Below are positions 34,936-44,194 of a stretch of 64,000 nt of DNA, piece by piece (the first letter of the stretch is position 1; every line of letters begins with the position of its first letter). This stretch comes from DAOUJH01 sp965248955. Its GTDB lineage: Bacteria > Chloroflexota > Dehalococcoidia > Lucifugimonadales > QGNO01. Below the pieces are notes generated by a model, which saw nothing but the letters and a program-made list of their open reading frames with translations, was not told the DNA's origin and ran no database searches. The translations under genes were made by a program, and so were the position numbers. The stretch spans positions 1,116,001-1,180,000 of the forward strand of contig OZ252212.1 in the NCBI GenBank assembly GCA_965248955.1. The letters run 5' to 3'.

Positions 34936-35439
34936 CTACTCTCCTAGAGCAAAGCGGGCAAACCTTTTGATGCGCACGTTCTCCCCAACCTTGGCTGCTA
35001 CTTCAGTAACTATATCCTGGATGGTCTTGCTGTTGTCTCTGATGAAGGGTTGCTGCAAGAGGCATACCTCTTCCGGGTTACTGGTGTCATCCGCGGGAAG
35101 TTCGGATTTGTCGGTGTACAGAGGCGACATGGCGGCAACCTGCATGCTGAGGTTGTGAGCCAAGTCCTTGAACTCCGGGGTTCTGGAGACAAAATCGGTT
35201 TCGCAGTTAACTTCTATCAGTGCCCCAATACGGCTGCCGCTGTGCACGTACGATTCGATCAGTCCTTCGCTGGTCTCTCTGTGTGACTTGCTTGCCAGCT
35301 TTTCTATGCCTTTGGCTTGTAGCAGAGACTCCGCTTTTTCAATATCTCCCTCCGCTTCCTCTAGGGCTTTCTTGGAATCCATGATTCCAGCGCCTGTAAG
35401 ATCCCGCAGGGCTTTGATCTGGTCGGTGGTGATCTCCAA
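34936..35439 (-). CDS. tsf: Elongation factor Ts, short form
   Basis: Nucleotide exchange factor for EF-Tu. It is about 167 residues, so one core subdomain shorter than the E. coli protein, similar to other short EF-Ts. The N-terminal UBA-like part is typical (ITTDQIKALRDLTGAGIMDSK), as is the exchange region EVNCETDFVSR. I choose the TTG at 35439, with AGGAGGT ten bases upstream; an upstream in-frame start at 35478 would overlap rpsB. Confidence 0.93.
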   Translation of the reverse strand: MEITTDQIKALRDLTGAGIMDSKKALEEAEGDIEKAESLLQAKGIEKLASKSHRETSEGLIESYVHSGSRIGALIEVNCETDFVSRTPEFKDLAHNLSMQVAAMSPLYTDKSELPADDTSNPEEVCLLQQPFIRDNSKTIQDIVTEVAAKVGENVRIKRFARFALGE

Positions 35440-35446
35440 GGCCGGC

Positions 35447-36325
35447 TTACCTCCTGATCTCGGTGGTGAACCCGGCAACTTCAGTTTCAGGCAGTTCCAT
35501 CTCTTCGGGCTTTGACATATCCTCAGCCTGTTCTGAAGGGCCAGCGATATCCGTCTCTATGGCGGCGCGTCTATGCATACCTTCCAGGACGGCGTCCGCG
35601 ATTTTATGTGTGACGAGGCGAATCGAGCGTATGGCATCATCATTGCCTGGAATTGGATAGTCCACCAGGTTCGGATCAGCGTCGGTGTCAACCAGTGCAA
35701 CAATGGGCACGCCCATGCGCTGCGCCTCTGCCACGGCTATCTTCTCTTTACCAATATCGATCAAGAAGACACAGCCAGGGAGCTTTGTCATAGCCTTGAT
35801 GCCGCCAAGGTAGCGGTTCAGCTTGACTATCTTCTCTTCCAGCTTTTGTCCCTCTCTTTTGGAAAGTACGCTGAACTGCCCTTTCAGTTCTTGCTCTTCC
35901 AACTGTACTAGGTAATCTATCCGTCTCTGTATGGTGGTGAAGTTGGTGAAGGTGCCTCCCAGCCACCGGGTATCGATATAGAAAGCACCACAGCGCTGTG
36001 CCTCGTTGACGATGGTCTCCTGCGCCTGGCGCTTGGTGCCAACGAAAAGGGCGTCTCCTCCGTCGGCGACCACCTCTGAAATAAACTCGCAAGCCCCTTC
36101 CAGTAGACCCAAAGTCTGCTGTAGATCGATGATGTGGATGCCGTTGCGGGTGGCGAATATGTAATTCTTCATCCTGGGATTCCAGCGCCGCGTTTGATGG
36201 CCAAAATGCACGCCCGCTTCCAGCAGGGCCTTCATAGTGACAGTCCCTTCCTCTTGGATGAGAGCGCCTTCCGGTGGCCTTGCTCGCCCATCGCCATCCG
36301 GAATCTTCCGGATTTCTTCAACCAT
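35447..36325 (-). CDS. rpsB: 30S ribosomal protein S2
   Basis: About 292 residues. The family core starts at MKALLEAGVHFGHQTRRWNP, preceded by ~30 extra residues, and ends with an acidic tail (SEQAEDMSKPEEMELPET). TRWLGGTFTNF and VDTDADP are typical. The ATG at 36325 has TAGGAG six bases upstream and lies about 40 bases after a promoter, which rules out the longer frame to 36430. Confidence 0.95.
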   Translation of the reverse strand: MVEEIRKIPDGDGRARPPEGALIQEEGTVTMKALLEAGVHFGHQTRRWNPRMKNYIFATRNGIHIIDLQQTLGLLEGACEFISEVVADGGDALFVGTKRQAQETIVNEAQRCGAFYIDTRWLGGTFTNFTTIQRRIDYLVQLEEQELKGQFSVLSKREGQKLEEKIVKLNRYLGGIKAMTKLPGCVFLIDIGKEKIAVAEAQRMGVPIVALVDTDADPNLVDYPIPGNDDAIRSIRLVTHKIADAVLEGMHRRAAIETDIAGPSEQAEDMSKPEEMELPETEVAGFTTEIRR

Positions 36326-36364
36326 GTAAACTCCTAACTGTTCGAAATGGACACGTGGCACGGA

Positions 36365-36393
36365 AGTATAGCACAGGGCACGCCTGTGGGCAA
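36365..36393 (-). promoter_or_regulatory. Promoter of the rpsB-tsf-pyrH-frr run
   Basis: On the minus strand, TTGCCC (36388-36393) and TATACT (36365-36370) are 17 bases apart, and transcription would start near 36358. Confidence 0.6.
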
Positions 36394-36506
36394 CGTCAGG
36401 CATGAGACATACAGGCAGGAGTGAAAGCAAGCGGCTGACTTGCGAACGGCCGGGGCGGGGTGGGCTCCATGTTCCATAAGATAAAATTTATGAGCAATTG
36501 GTTAGC

Positions 36507-36535
36507 TTGACACCCCGTTGCTCGATTTCTATAAT
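36507..36535 (+). promoter_or_regulatory. Consensus promoter of the DUF177-rpmF-fabD run
   Basis: TTGACA (36507-36512) and TATAAT (36530-36535) match the sigma-70 consensus fully with a 17-base spacer, about 28 bases before the 36564 ATG. Confidence 0.8.
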
Positions 36536-36563
36536 GGGCTCCCTGTAGAGGGTTTGATAACCT

Positions 36564-37076
36564 ATGGAATTTAACGTTGCCCATCTTCTCAAAGAGCCTG
36601 TGGGCACAAATAAGGACTACATTGTGTACTCCACCCTGGAGTCTCCCGAGGAGACCAGGGGAAGCGTAGTTCAAGGCAAAGCCCGGCTTGCCCGCGTGAA
36701 CCAGGGTATTCTAGTGAACGCGTTGCTGAGGGTCTCTGCCACGTGTCCTTGCAGCAGGTGCCTTCAGGACTTTCATACCTTGCTGGAGTTGCAGCTAAGC
36801 GAGGTTTATTTTCCCGCTGTCGACATAAAAACAGGAGCGGCTCTTCATGTTTCAGAGGAAGCTGCTCCGGTCTTTCTATCGAACGATCGTCATGAACTTG
36901 ATATTACTGAAGCCGTACGCCAGTCGATAATAGTGGCCCTGCCTATGAAACCGTTGTGCAAAGAAGTCTGCGCCGGCCTGTGCCCTAGCTGCGGCATGAA
37001 CCTGAACTCCGGGTGTATCTGCGAAAGCAAGGAGCTTGACCCCCGCTGGGCGCCACTGCTTGAGCTGGCGCCATGA
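36564..37076 (+). CDS. DUF177 (YceD-family) protein
   Basis: 170 residues. YceD-type proteins sit next to rpmF in many bacteria and are linked to 23S rRNA maturation. Cysteine pairs are visible: TCPCSRCLQDF near residue 60, and CKEVCAGLCPSCGMNLNSG near the end, typical of the family and probably zinc-binding. It is directly followed by rpmF, 29 bases away. Confidence 0.9.
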   Translation: MEFNVAHLLKEPVGTNKDYIVYSTLESPEETRGSVVQGKARLARVNQGILVNALLRVSATCPCSRCLQDFHTLLELQLSEVYFPAVDIKTGAALHVSEEAAPVFLSNDRHELDITEAVRQSIIVALPMKPLCKEVCAGLCPSCGMNLNSGCICESKELDPRWAPLLELAP

Positions 37077-37105
37077 TCTCAATCCCATCCAAAAAGAAGT
37101 GATAT

Positions 37106-37309
37106 ATGGCTGCATTACCAAAGAAGAAAAGAACACAATCCAAGAAGGGTAAGCGGTGGAGCCACTCGGCTCTCAGGCCGGTTAACCTTTCGGTGTGCCC
37201 GCAGTGCAGAGTGCCAAAGCGCTCTCACCGGGTATGTCACAATTGCGGATACTATGCCGGCAGAGAAGTAGTTTCGCCGGCGGGTTCGGAAGTTGAAGAG
37301 CGAGAGTAG
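37106..37309 (+). CDS. rpmF: 50S ribosomal protein L32
   Basis: 67 residues. It begins with PKKKRTQSKKGKRW and has the zinc ribbon CPQC...CHNC (CPQCRVPKRSHRVCHNC). The acidic tail of about 15 residues is an extra. The gene is standard after DUF177. Confidence 0.95.
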   Translation: MAALPKKKRTQSKKGKRWSHSALRPVNLSVCPQCRVPKRSHRVCHNCGYYAGREVVSPAGSEVEERE

Positions 37310-37354
37310 CTGGTTAGCTCTCTCACATCAAACCCGGGCATTAAGGAGCAAATT

Positions 37355-38335
37355 GTGGCTCTATCAAGGAACAACGGAAAAAATGGCAAGAAGTCTGCGT
37401 TTCTATTCCCGGGACAGGGGTCTCAGGAGGTTGGCATGGGGCTCAATCTCTATGAGAATTCGCCGGCGGCCAGGGACGTCTTCCGTCTCGCTGACGAAGC
37501 ACTGGAAAGACCTCTGTCATGCCTGATGTTCGAAGGTCCTGCTGAGGAGCTCAACAGAACGGACAACTCGCAGCCGGCCATATTGACGGTCAGCTTGGCC
37601 AGCCTATCCGCGGCCAGAGAGCAAGCGGGAGACGATCTAGACCACGATGTAATCTTTATGGCAGGGCACAGTTTGGGCGAGTATACGGCGCTGGTTGCCT
37701 CCGGCGTCATTGACCTTATAGAGGCCGTGCAGTTGGTGCGCGAGCGGGGCCGGCTGATGCAAGAAGCCTGTAATGATCATACCGGCACCATGGCCGCCGT
37801 CCTTGGCCTGGAAGAGCATATTGTTGAAGAGGTCTGCCGCGAAACCCGCGCACAAGTAGCCAACATCAACACTCCCGGCCAGATAGTTATCAGCGGCGAA
37901 AAGGAGGCCGTGGATAGGGCTATAGAGCTGGCGGCAGAAAGGGGCGCCAAGCGGAGCATCCCTCTCAAGGTTAGGGGCGCCTTCCATTCTTACCTTATGG
38001 GTTCGGCAATGGAAGGCATGCAAAAGGCGCTGGACTCCGTGAACTTCCGCAATCCCGTTACGCCTGTGATCGCCAACTGCACTGCCAGACCCTTGAGCGC
38101 TTCCTGGGAAATCAAAGAGGAGCTAGCCCAACAGCTCTGCGGCTGTGTACGCTGGCAAGACTCTATAAACTACATGGTGGAATCAGGAGTGGGCGAATTC
38201 ATAGAGTTTGGCCCCGGCCAAGTGCTCACCAACATGGTGAAACGCATCGCCAGCGATGCCAGCGTCAAGGCTGTTCACGATATTTCATCAGTACGGGAAC
38301 TGATTGGCAACGGCCACAACGGCCACAAAGGGTAG
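37355..38335 (+). CDS. fabD: Malonyl-CoA-acyl carrier protein transacylase
   Basis: Loads malonate onto ACP for fatty-acid synthesis. 326 residues with FPGQGSQEVGMG, the nucleophile in GHSLGEYTALVASG and the His in GAFHS. It starts at a GTG with AAGGAG upstream. plsX and fabH, frequent neighbours, are not here. The last residues (GNGHNGHKG) are a His/Asn/Gly-rich tail. Confidence 0.95.
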   Translation: MALSRNNGKNGKKSAFLFPGQGSQEVGMGLNLYENSPAARDVFRLADEALERPLSCLMFEGPAEELNRTDNSQPAILTVSLASLSAAREQAGDDLDHDVIFMAGHSLGEYTALVASGVIDLIEAVQLVRERGRLMQEACNDHTGTMAAVLGLEEHIVEEVCRETRAQVANINTPGQIVISGEKEAVDRAIELAAERGAKRSIPLKVRGAFHSYLMGSAMEGMQKALDSVNFRNPVTPVIANCTARPLSASWEIKEELAQQLCGCVRWQDSINYMVESGVGEFIEFGPGQVLTNMVKRIASDASVKAVHDISSVRELIGNGHNGHKG

Positions 38336-38375
38336 CCTTGGGCCTGATAGGTTCTAGCTTGCCAATAGGACGCGC

Positions 38376-38798
38376 ATGAACGGCGGTGGGAAGCGCTCTA
38401 TGCGCCGCAAGGCGCGCCGAGTGCTGTTACAAGTCCTCTACGAGGTGGATACAGTCGGTCATTCTCTTGAGGAGAGCCTTGGCTGGGTCACTGAGCAGGC
38501 TTATTTGGACAAGAACAGCAGTTCCTTCATACGCCACCTTGCCGAAGAGGTAATAGCACAAAGCGACAATCTGGATGACGAGATTCAGCGCTATGCTCAG
38601 AGCTGGCCTGTGGAGCAGCTATCGCCTGTGGATCGCAATATATTGAGGATAGCCATCTATGAGGTCAAGCGTGGGAAGGAAGTACCGCTCCAAGTAGCTA
38701 TAAACGAGGCGGTAGAGCTGGCCAAACGGTTTGGTGGAGAGAGTTCACCTCGCTTTATAAACGGGGTACTGGGTGCAGTTGCGGAATCCGTGTCATAA
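38376..38798 (+). CDS. nusB: Transcription antitermination factor NusB
   Basis: 140 residues. It binds boxA RNA with S10 during rRNA transcription. The fold is recognised from RRKARRVLLQVLYEVD at the start and SPVDRNILRIAIYEV with AINEAVELAKRFG at the end. A second ATG at 38400, right before RRKARR, fits the family start as well. Confidence 0.93.
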   Translation: MNGGGKRSMRRKARRVLLQVLYEVDTVGHSLEESLGWVTEQAYLDKNSSSFIRHLAEEVIAQSDNLDDEIQRYAQSWPVEQLSPVDRNILRIAIYEVKRGKEVPLQVAINEAVELAKRFGGESSPRFINGVLGAVAESVS

Positions 38799-38842
38799 TA
38801 GCCAATACTGATTCCCAAACAACTATTGAAGGAGAGCACAAT

Positions 38843-39103
38843 ATGGCAGCAGTATTCGAGCGCGTGCAAAAGTTGGTTATCGACAAACTCGGAGTTGACG
38901 AAGCCGACGTGAAACCGGAGGCGTCGTTTACCAACGACCTCAACGCTGACTCGCTTGACCTGGTCGAGCTCATCATGGCGTTTGAAGAAGAGTTCTCTCA
39001 AGACGGTGAAGCCATTGAGATCCCGGATGAAGATGCGGAGAAGATCAATACTGTTGCGGGTGCGGTTGAGTACCTCAAGGGAAAGGGCATCAAAGACAGC
39101 TGA
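38843..39103 (+). CDS. acpP: Acyl carrier protein
   Basis: 86 residues, acidic, with the phosphopantetheine Ser in NADSLDLVELIMAFEEEF. A good GGAGAG site is upstream. It follows nusB; together with fabD it serves fatty-acid synthesis. Confidence 0.96.
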   Translation: MAAVFERVQKLVIDKLGVDEADVKPEASFTNDLNADSLDLVELIMAFEEEFSQDGEAIEIPDEDAEKINTVAGAVEYLKGKGIKDS

Positions 39104-39242
39104 TTGGACCGGTGTCTACTCGTATGTTAGCAAGCTTTGTCCAGGGTGGAGGATTGACGCTAGTTTTTGGGTAAATGTTAGTACTATTCCCAGATGATTT
39201 ATAATAAATGTGTTGGACAAGGATTAGAACTCACCAAGAGAT

Positions 39243-39845
39243 ATGTCGGAACTACAACAACTAGCCGGTCAGATAGGCAGCTGTATGGACTGCAACCTGT
39301 CACAACATCGCACCAGGGCTGTCCCAGGTGAGGGACCGGAAGATGCCGACTTGATGTTCGTAGGAGAAGGGCCAGGCTACAACGAAGACCAGCAAGGAAG
39401 GCCGTTCGTAGGCGAGGCTGGCCGTTATCTAGAAGAGCTGCTGGCTTCCATAGGCTTCAGTAGAGATGAAGTATACATCACAAACATGGTCAAGTGCCGC
39501 CCCCCCAGTAACCGAGACCCCTTCCCCGGGGAAATCCAGGCTTGCAGCAAGTACCTTGACGTGCAGATAAAGCTGGTCCAGCCCAGGGTAATAGTCACGT
39601 TGGGACGTCATTCACTGGGCAAGTTTCTGCCTGGAGAGACTATCGGCAAGACCCACGGCAAGCCGCGACAAATAGGAAATTTGATTGTATATCCCATCTA
39701 CCATCCGGCGGCGGCATTGCGCCAGCACACATTGCGCACCGTCCTAGAGCAAGATTTTCAGGCTATACCCTCTCTGCTGCAAGGAGACCTCCCCTTGGAA
39801 AAACCGGAGGAACCCAAGGCCAAGCAAATTTCCATGTTCCAGTAG
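39243..39845 (+). CDS. Type-4 (family 4) uracil-DNA glycosylase
   Basis: 200 residues. It removes uracil from DNA. Motif A is GEGPGYNEDQQGRPFVG, motif B is HPAAAL, and four cysteines (CMDC near the N-terminus, MVKC and QACS in the middle) fit the 4Fe-4S cluster of this family. It is followed after 10 bases by the RNase J gene. A TATAAT-like box lies about 50 bases upstream. Confidence 0.92.
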   Translation: MSELQQLAGQIGSCMDCNLSQHRTRAVPGEGPEDADLMFVGEGPGYNEDQQGRPFVGEAGRYLEELLASIGFSRDEVYITNMVKCRPPSNRDPFPGEIQACSKYLDVQIKLVQPRVIVTLGRHSLGKFLPGETIGKTHGKPRQIGNLIVYPIYHPAAALRQHTLRTVLEQDFQAIPSLLQGDLPLEKPEEPKAKQISMFQ

Positions 39846-39855
39846 AGTTTCAAGC

Positions 39856-41517
39856 ATGGGTAAACAACCCCTTAGAGTCATACCCCTCGGTGGATTAGGG
39901 GAGATAGGCAAAAACATGATGGCCTTGGAGTACGGCAAGGACATCATTGTCATCGATGCCGGCGTTCTCTTCCCTGAAGAGGACATGCTGGGAGTAGACT
40001 TGGTAATACCGAATATCTCCTACCTGGTTGAAAACAAGAACCGCATCCGCGGCATCTTCATCACCCACGGGCACGAGGACCACACCGGCGCATTACCCTA
40101 CGTTCTCCGCGAATTGAACGTCCCTGTCTACGCTCCCCGCCTGGCCTACGGTCTGATCTCGGTGAAGCTTAAGGAACACAAGATCCTGAAAGAGGCCTCT
40201 CTCCATGAGATAAGACCAGACCAGCAGATCAAGGCGGGGGCGTTCCAGGTGCGGTTTTTCAGGGTCTGCCACAGCATTCCGGACGCCATGGGACTGGCCA
40301 TCAAGACGCCCCTGGGGCTGGTTGTCCACACAGGTGATTTCAAGATAGACCATACTCCCGCGGATGGGAAGCCAACTGACTTGGCGAATCTGGCCGAGCA
40401 CTGCAAGGATGGCGCTTTCCTTCTCCTTTCAGACTCCACGTATGCCGACACGCCGGGTTATACGCCTTCAGAAATGGTGGTGGGAGAAGCCCTTGACCGC
40501 GCCATCCAACAGGCTAAGGGCAGGGTAATGATTGCCACCTTTGCCTCTCTCATCACACGGATTCAGCAAGTGATAGATGCCTGTGCTAGGCATGGTAAGA
40601 AGATGACCGTAGTGGGCCGCAGCATGGTAAACAACGTCAAGATGGCCATGGACTTGGGCTATTTGAGCGACCCGGCCGGAGTCTTGGTGTCTCTTCAGGC
40701 CTTGCGCAAGTTGCCGCCGGAAAAAACGGTCATCATCGCCACTGGCAGCCAGGGTGAGCCTACGTCGGCGCTGGTGCGCGTCGCCAATGGGGACCATCGC
40801 GACATCAAAGTGATGCCGGGCGATACGGTAGTGATCTCGGCTACGCCCATCCCTGGCAACGAGCTTGTCGTCAGCCGCACCATAGATAATCTCTACCGGC
40901 AGGGAGCACGCGTCCTCTACGACAAGGTGGCCGTGGTACACGTTCACGGACATGCCAGCCGGGAAGAGTTGAAGCTCATGCTGAACATTACCCGTCCCAA
41001 GTTCTTTGTTCCTATCCACGGTCAGTTCAGGCACCTGGTGGCCCACCGCGACCTGGCTCTGGAAGTGGGCGTTCAGCCTGAAAATGCCTTTGTGCTGGAA
41101 GACGGGAACGTCTTGGAGCTAACCGAGGAGGCAGGGCGCATTGCGGGAGATGTGACCGCCGGCCACATCTACGTGGATGGCTTGCAGCTTTGGGACATGA
41201 AGAGCGTTGTTCTCAGAGACCGCCGGGCATTGTCCCGCGACGGCATGGTGGTTGTAACCCTGGCCGTAGACAAGGCGACTGGACGCGTCCTGGGCCAGCC
41301 TGAGGCGGTTTCCAGCGGGTTTGTGGACCTGGAGGACTACCCTGACCTGATGTCTCGCACCGCTGAGACCGCGCTTCGAGCGGTGGATAGGACCAACGGC
41401 GAACATCACCTTGACTTGGGGGCCATCACAGCCCAGGTGAAGGACTCCGTGGGGAGTTTCCTCTATGACGAGACAAGGCTCCGGCCACTGGTGATCCCCG
41501 TTCCGGTGGAGGTGTAG
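39856..41517 (+). CDS. rnj: Ribonuclease J
   Basis: 553 residues; a metallo-beta-lactamase/beta-CASP RNase acting as an endonuclease and 5' exonuclease in RNA decay. The metal motif is THGHEDHTGALPYV (His71, His73, Asp75, His76), followed by LVVHTGDFKIDHTP, ATGSQGEP and VHVHGHASREEL. The C-terminal domain is present, so the protein is full length. Confidence 0.95.
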   Translation: MGKQPLRVIPLGGLGEIGKNMMALEYGKDIIVIDAGVLFPEEDMLGVDLVIPNISYLVENKNRIRGIFITHGHEDHTGALPYVLRELNVPVYAPRLAYGLISVKLKEHKILKEASLHEIRPDQQIKAGAFQVRFFRVCHSIPDAMGLAIKTPLGLVVHTGDFKIDHTPADGKPTDLANLAEHCKDGAFLLLSDSTYADTPGYTPSEMVVGEALDRAIQQAKGRVMIATFASLITRIQQVIDACARHGKKMTVVGRSMVNNVKMAMDLGYLSDPAGVLVSLQALRKLPPEKTVIIATGSQGEPTSALVRVANGDHRDIKVMPGDTVVISATPIPGNELVVSRTIDNLYRQGARVLYDKVAVVHVHGHASREELKLMLNITRPKFFVPIHGQFRHLVAHRDLALEVGVQPENAFVLEDGNVLELTEEAGRIAGDVTAGHIYVDGLQLWDMKSVVLRDRRALSRDGMVVVTLAVDKATGRVLGQPEAVSSGFVDLEDYPDLMSRTAETALRAVDRTNGEHHLDLGAITAQVKDSVGSFLYDETRLRPLVIPVPVEV

Positions 41518-41527
41518 GGGTAAGGCC

Positions 41528-43858
41528 ATGGCAACGCTAAGCTCCAAGAGCAAAGGCAAGGCCAAGCAACAGACGTGGTGGGGCAGGCTTCTTGCCTTCT
41601 TCACCAGGAACTGGTATGGAAGGCTGATCATAGTCAGCGTCATATTAGTTGCTCTGGGGCTGGTATTCCGGAGCTACCTTGTCAACGATTTCTATCCCTG
41701 GGCTCGTGATGAAGTGCTTGGCGCAGTAGGATTGGGGGTATACTCCCTAACCCTGTGGGCACTGGCATTCCTGGGGGCCCTGCGCCTAAAGCCACGGATG
41801 GTATTGGACACCTGGCAATGGTGGATAGCCACAGCCCTTGTGGTAGTGGCGCTTCAAACCGCTCTGGGGTCGCTTCATGGTTCGGATGGTGTTGTCGCCG
41901 AGACAACGTTCGGTGGCGGCGCCGGCCGGTGGTTGTGGAACGAACCGTTGCGCGGCATTCCCCTGATTGCCGGTCTGCTGCTGCTATCAGCGATCATAGT
42001 TTGGCCCCGGAGTTTCTATAAAGCGGCAAGGGACGCCCTTAGATTTGTGGGCAGGAAGGTTCTTTCGCTAACCAGAGCTGCCTTAAAACAGATATGGAGA
42101 ATTATCAAAGCGGCGCCACTGAAAATTTGGGGCAGGGTTCTGTTGCTTGTGCGCGGCCGCGACGGGTCTGTTAGGTCAAGAGCAGACGTGGCCGATCCCT
42201 TGCAGGATATGGTAGAGACAATAGACCCGGATGAAGAAGAGGATTACTTTGATGACGAGGAAGAGTTCCCGATAGTAGGGTCTCCCGCAATAGATGAAGA
42301 GGAGACAGAAGACGTGGAAGAACCTATCTCCAAAGAGGCTGTTACCGTCTCCCAGTGGAGGCCTCCGGGCACCGGTTTGCTTGATTACGGCGCTCCTGCC
42401 TCGGTGACCGAAGACGAGACGGAGGAAGTGGCCCGCAGGATAGAAAAGGCCCTCGCCGATCACGGTGTAGAGGTAGTTGTCAATCAGATCAAACCCGGCC
42501 CCACAGTCACGCTGTACGGCCTGACTCCCGGATGGAAACGCCGCCACCAGCAAGTCAGGGAAAAGGACGCCCATGGGAACGCCCTCAAGAATGAAAAGGG
42601 CAAACCCGTGGTCGGCCGCAAAGAGGAGCAGACCCGCGTAAGAGTGGACGCCATTGTTGCGCGGGAAAAGGACATGGCCTTGGCCCTGGCCGCGCCCAGT
42701 TTGCGCATACAGGCTCCCGTTCCCGGCGAGTCTGTGGTCGGAATCGAAGTACCCAACCGTGATCCGGTGCTGGTTGCTCTCCGCAACGTCTTGGAATCCA
42801 AAGAATTTCTTGCTGCGCACAGGAAGGGAGGCCTCACCCTGGGCCTTGGACAGGGTTCTGGGGGGAATCCCGTTGTCGCCGACCTGAGAAGATTGCCCCA
42901 TCTGCTCATTGCAGGCGCTACGGGCAGCGGTAAGAGCGTTTGCATGAATACGCTGATAGTCTCCCTGGCATGCAAGGTATCTCCTGAGAGGGTGCGTATG
43001 CTGCTTATAGACCCCAAGCGGGTTGAACTCACCCCGTACAACGGGCTTCCGCACCTCATGGCGCCCGTTGTGGTGGATACGGAAGAGTCGGTTAGGGCAC
43101 TCAAGGGTGTCATGGGTGAGATGTTCCGCCGTTACAGACGCATGGAGGAGCTGGGTGTGCGCAATATAGAAGGCTACCACAGTCACCCGCAGGCACTGGA
43201 ACCCATGCCATACCTGGTTATAGCGGTGGATGAGCTGGCCGACCTCATGATGGCGGCTTCCTATGAGGTGGAGCAGACCCTTACGCGCCTGGCGCAGCTG
43301 GGCCGGGCCACGGGCATACACCTCATTGTTGCCACGCAGCGGCCTTCAGTAAATGTAGTCACCGGCCTGATAAAGGCCAATTTCCCTAGCCGTGTCAGTT
43401 TTGCCGTTGTATCCCAGGTAGACTCCCGCACTATCCTGGATGCCGCCGGGGCCGAGAAGCTCCTTGGCAGGGGAGACATGCTCTTCCTTTCCGGAGATAC
43501 TCCCAAACCGCAACGAGTACAAGGAGCGTACGTTTCAGACCGGGAAATTGAGCACCTCATGGAATCGTGGCGTGAGCAGAGCGGCCCCCAGCTGCCCGAG
43601 TTCAACCTGGAGCCTGAAGTGGTCGAGTCCAGCCCTGGCGACAACGGCTCAGGGAGGGGCGGGCCAAAGGACGACATGCTGGACAAGGCCATAGAGCTGA
43701 CCAGTCGCTACTCGCATATCTCTACGTCGTTGCTTCAACGGCGCCTGCGTGTAGGCTACCCCAGAGCGGCGAGACTCATGGACCAGCTGGAAGACGAAGG
43801 CATTGTAGCTTCTGGCGAGCCGGGCAAATCGCGGGAGGTTGTCCGCCGCTCCGAGTGA
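41528..43858 (+). CDS. ftsK: DNA translocase FtsK/SpoIIIE
   Basis: 776 residues. About four N-terminal membrane helices (residues 35-170) are followed by an acidic linker (EEDYFDDEEEFP), the RecA-like motor with Walker A AGATGSGKS (Lys469) and Walker B YLVIAVDELADL, and the C-terminal gamma winged helix (LLQRRLRVGYPRAARLMDQL), which reads KOPS-type sequences. It acts in chromosome segregation at the septum. It lies 10 bases after rnj. Confidence 0.95.
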   Translation: MATLSSKSKGKAKQQTWWGRLLAFFTRNWYGRLIIVSVILVALGLVFRSYLVNDFYPWARDEVLGAVGLGVYSLTLWALAFLGALRLKPRMVLDTWQWWIATALVVVALQTALGSLHGSDGVVAETTFGGGAGRWLWNEPLRGIPLIAGLLLLSAIIVWPRSFYKAARDALRFVGRKVLSLTRAALKQIWRIIKAAPLKIWGRVLLLVRGRDGSVRSRADVADPLQDMVETIDPDEEEDYFDDEEEFPIVGSPAIDEEETEDVEEPISKEAVTVSQWRPPGTGLLDYGAPASVTEDETEEVARRIEKALADHGVEVVVNQIKPGPTVTLYGLTPGWKRRHQQVREKDAHGNALKNEKGKPVVGRKEEQTRVRVDAIVAREKDMALALAAPSLRIQAPVPGESVVGIEVPNRDPVLVALRNVLESKEFLAAHRKGGLTLGLGQGSGGNPVVADLRRLPHLLIAGATGSGKSVCMNTLIVSLACKVSPERVRMLLIDPKRVELTPYNGLPHLMAPVVVDTEESVRALKGVMGEMFRRYRRMEELGVRNIEGYHSHPQALEPMPYLVIAVDELADLMMAASYEVEQTLTRLAQLGRATGIHLIVATQRPSVNVVTGLIKANFPSRVSFAVVSQVDSRTILDAAGAEKLLGRGDMLFLSGDTPKPQRVQGAYVSDREIEHLMESWREQSGPQLPEFNLEPEVVESSPGDNGSGRGGPKDDMLDKAIELTSRYSHISTSLLQRRLRVGYPRAARLMDQLEDEGIVASGEPGKSREVVRRSE

Positions 43859-43864
43859 CCCCAC

Positions 43865-44065
43865 TTACGGAACATCTTGACGCATCCGGGCGCTGGGATG
43901 GTCCTCTGCTTTCGAAACGGGTAGACGCCCGGCTTCCTGAAGCGCCCTTCTCAGTAGGAACTCGATTTGCGCGTTGGCGCTGCGCAGATCATCGGCAGCC
44001 CACTTCTGGAGGGCGTCAAGCGTGTAGGCATCTAGCCGTAGTAGAAAAGCCTTCTTTTCAGCCAT
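43865..44065 (-). CDS. Arc-like ribbon-helix-helix protein
   Basis: 66 residues. MAEKKAFLLRLDAYTLDALQ and ADDLRSANAQIEFLLRRAL look like the Arc/CopG ribbon-helix-helix fold with a short C-terminal tail. It is probably a small DNA-binding regulator. It converges on ftsK and has no obvious toxin partner. Confidence 0.75.
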   Translation of the reverse strand: MAEKKAFLLRLDAYTLDALQKWAADDLRSANAQIEFLLRRALQEAGRLPVSKAEDHPSARMRQDVP

Positions 44066-44194
44066 ACCCAGACCGGTTAGTGGTAGAGAGTACCCGTGTC
44101 AAGACAGGCTGAGGATCGCGGTCTCCACAGAGGACAACCATTAGGTTGCTGACTATGGGTCAAGTAATCTGAAGGCGGGCGCCGCTGACTGAGA

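Noticed and set aside
42176..43321. Long minus-strand frame opposite ftsK
   Set aside because: It is antisense to a well-supported FtsK protein and has no family likeness.
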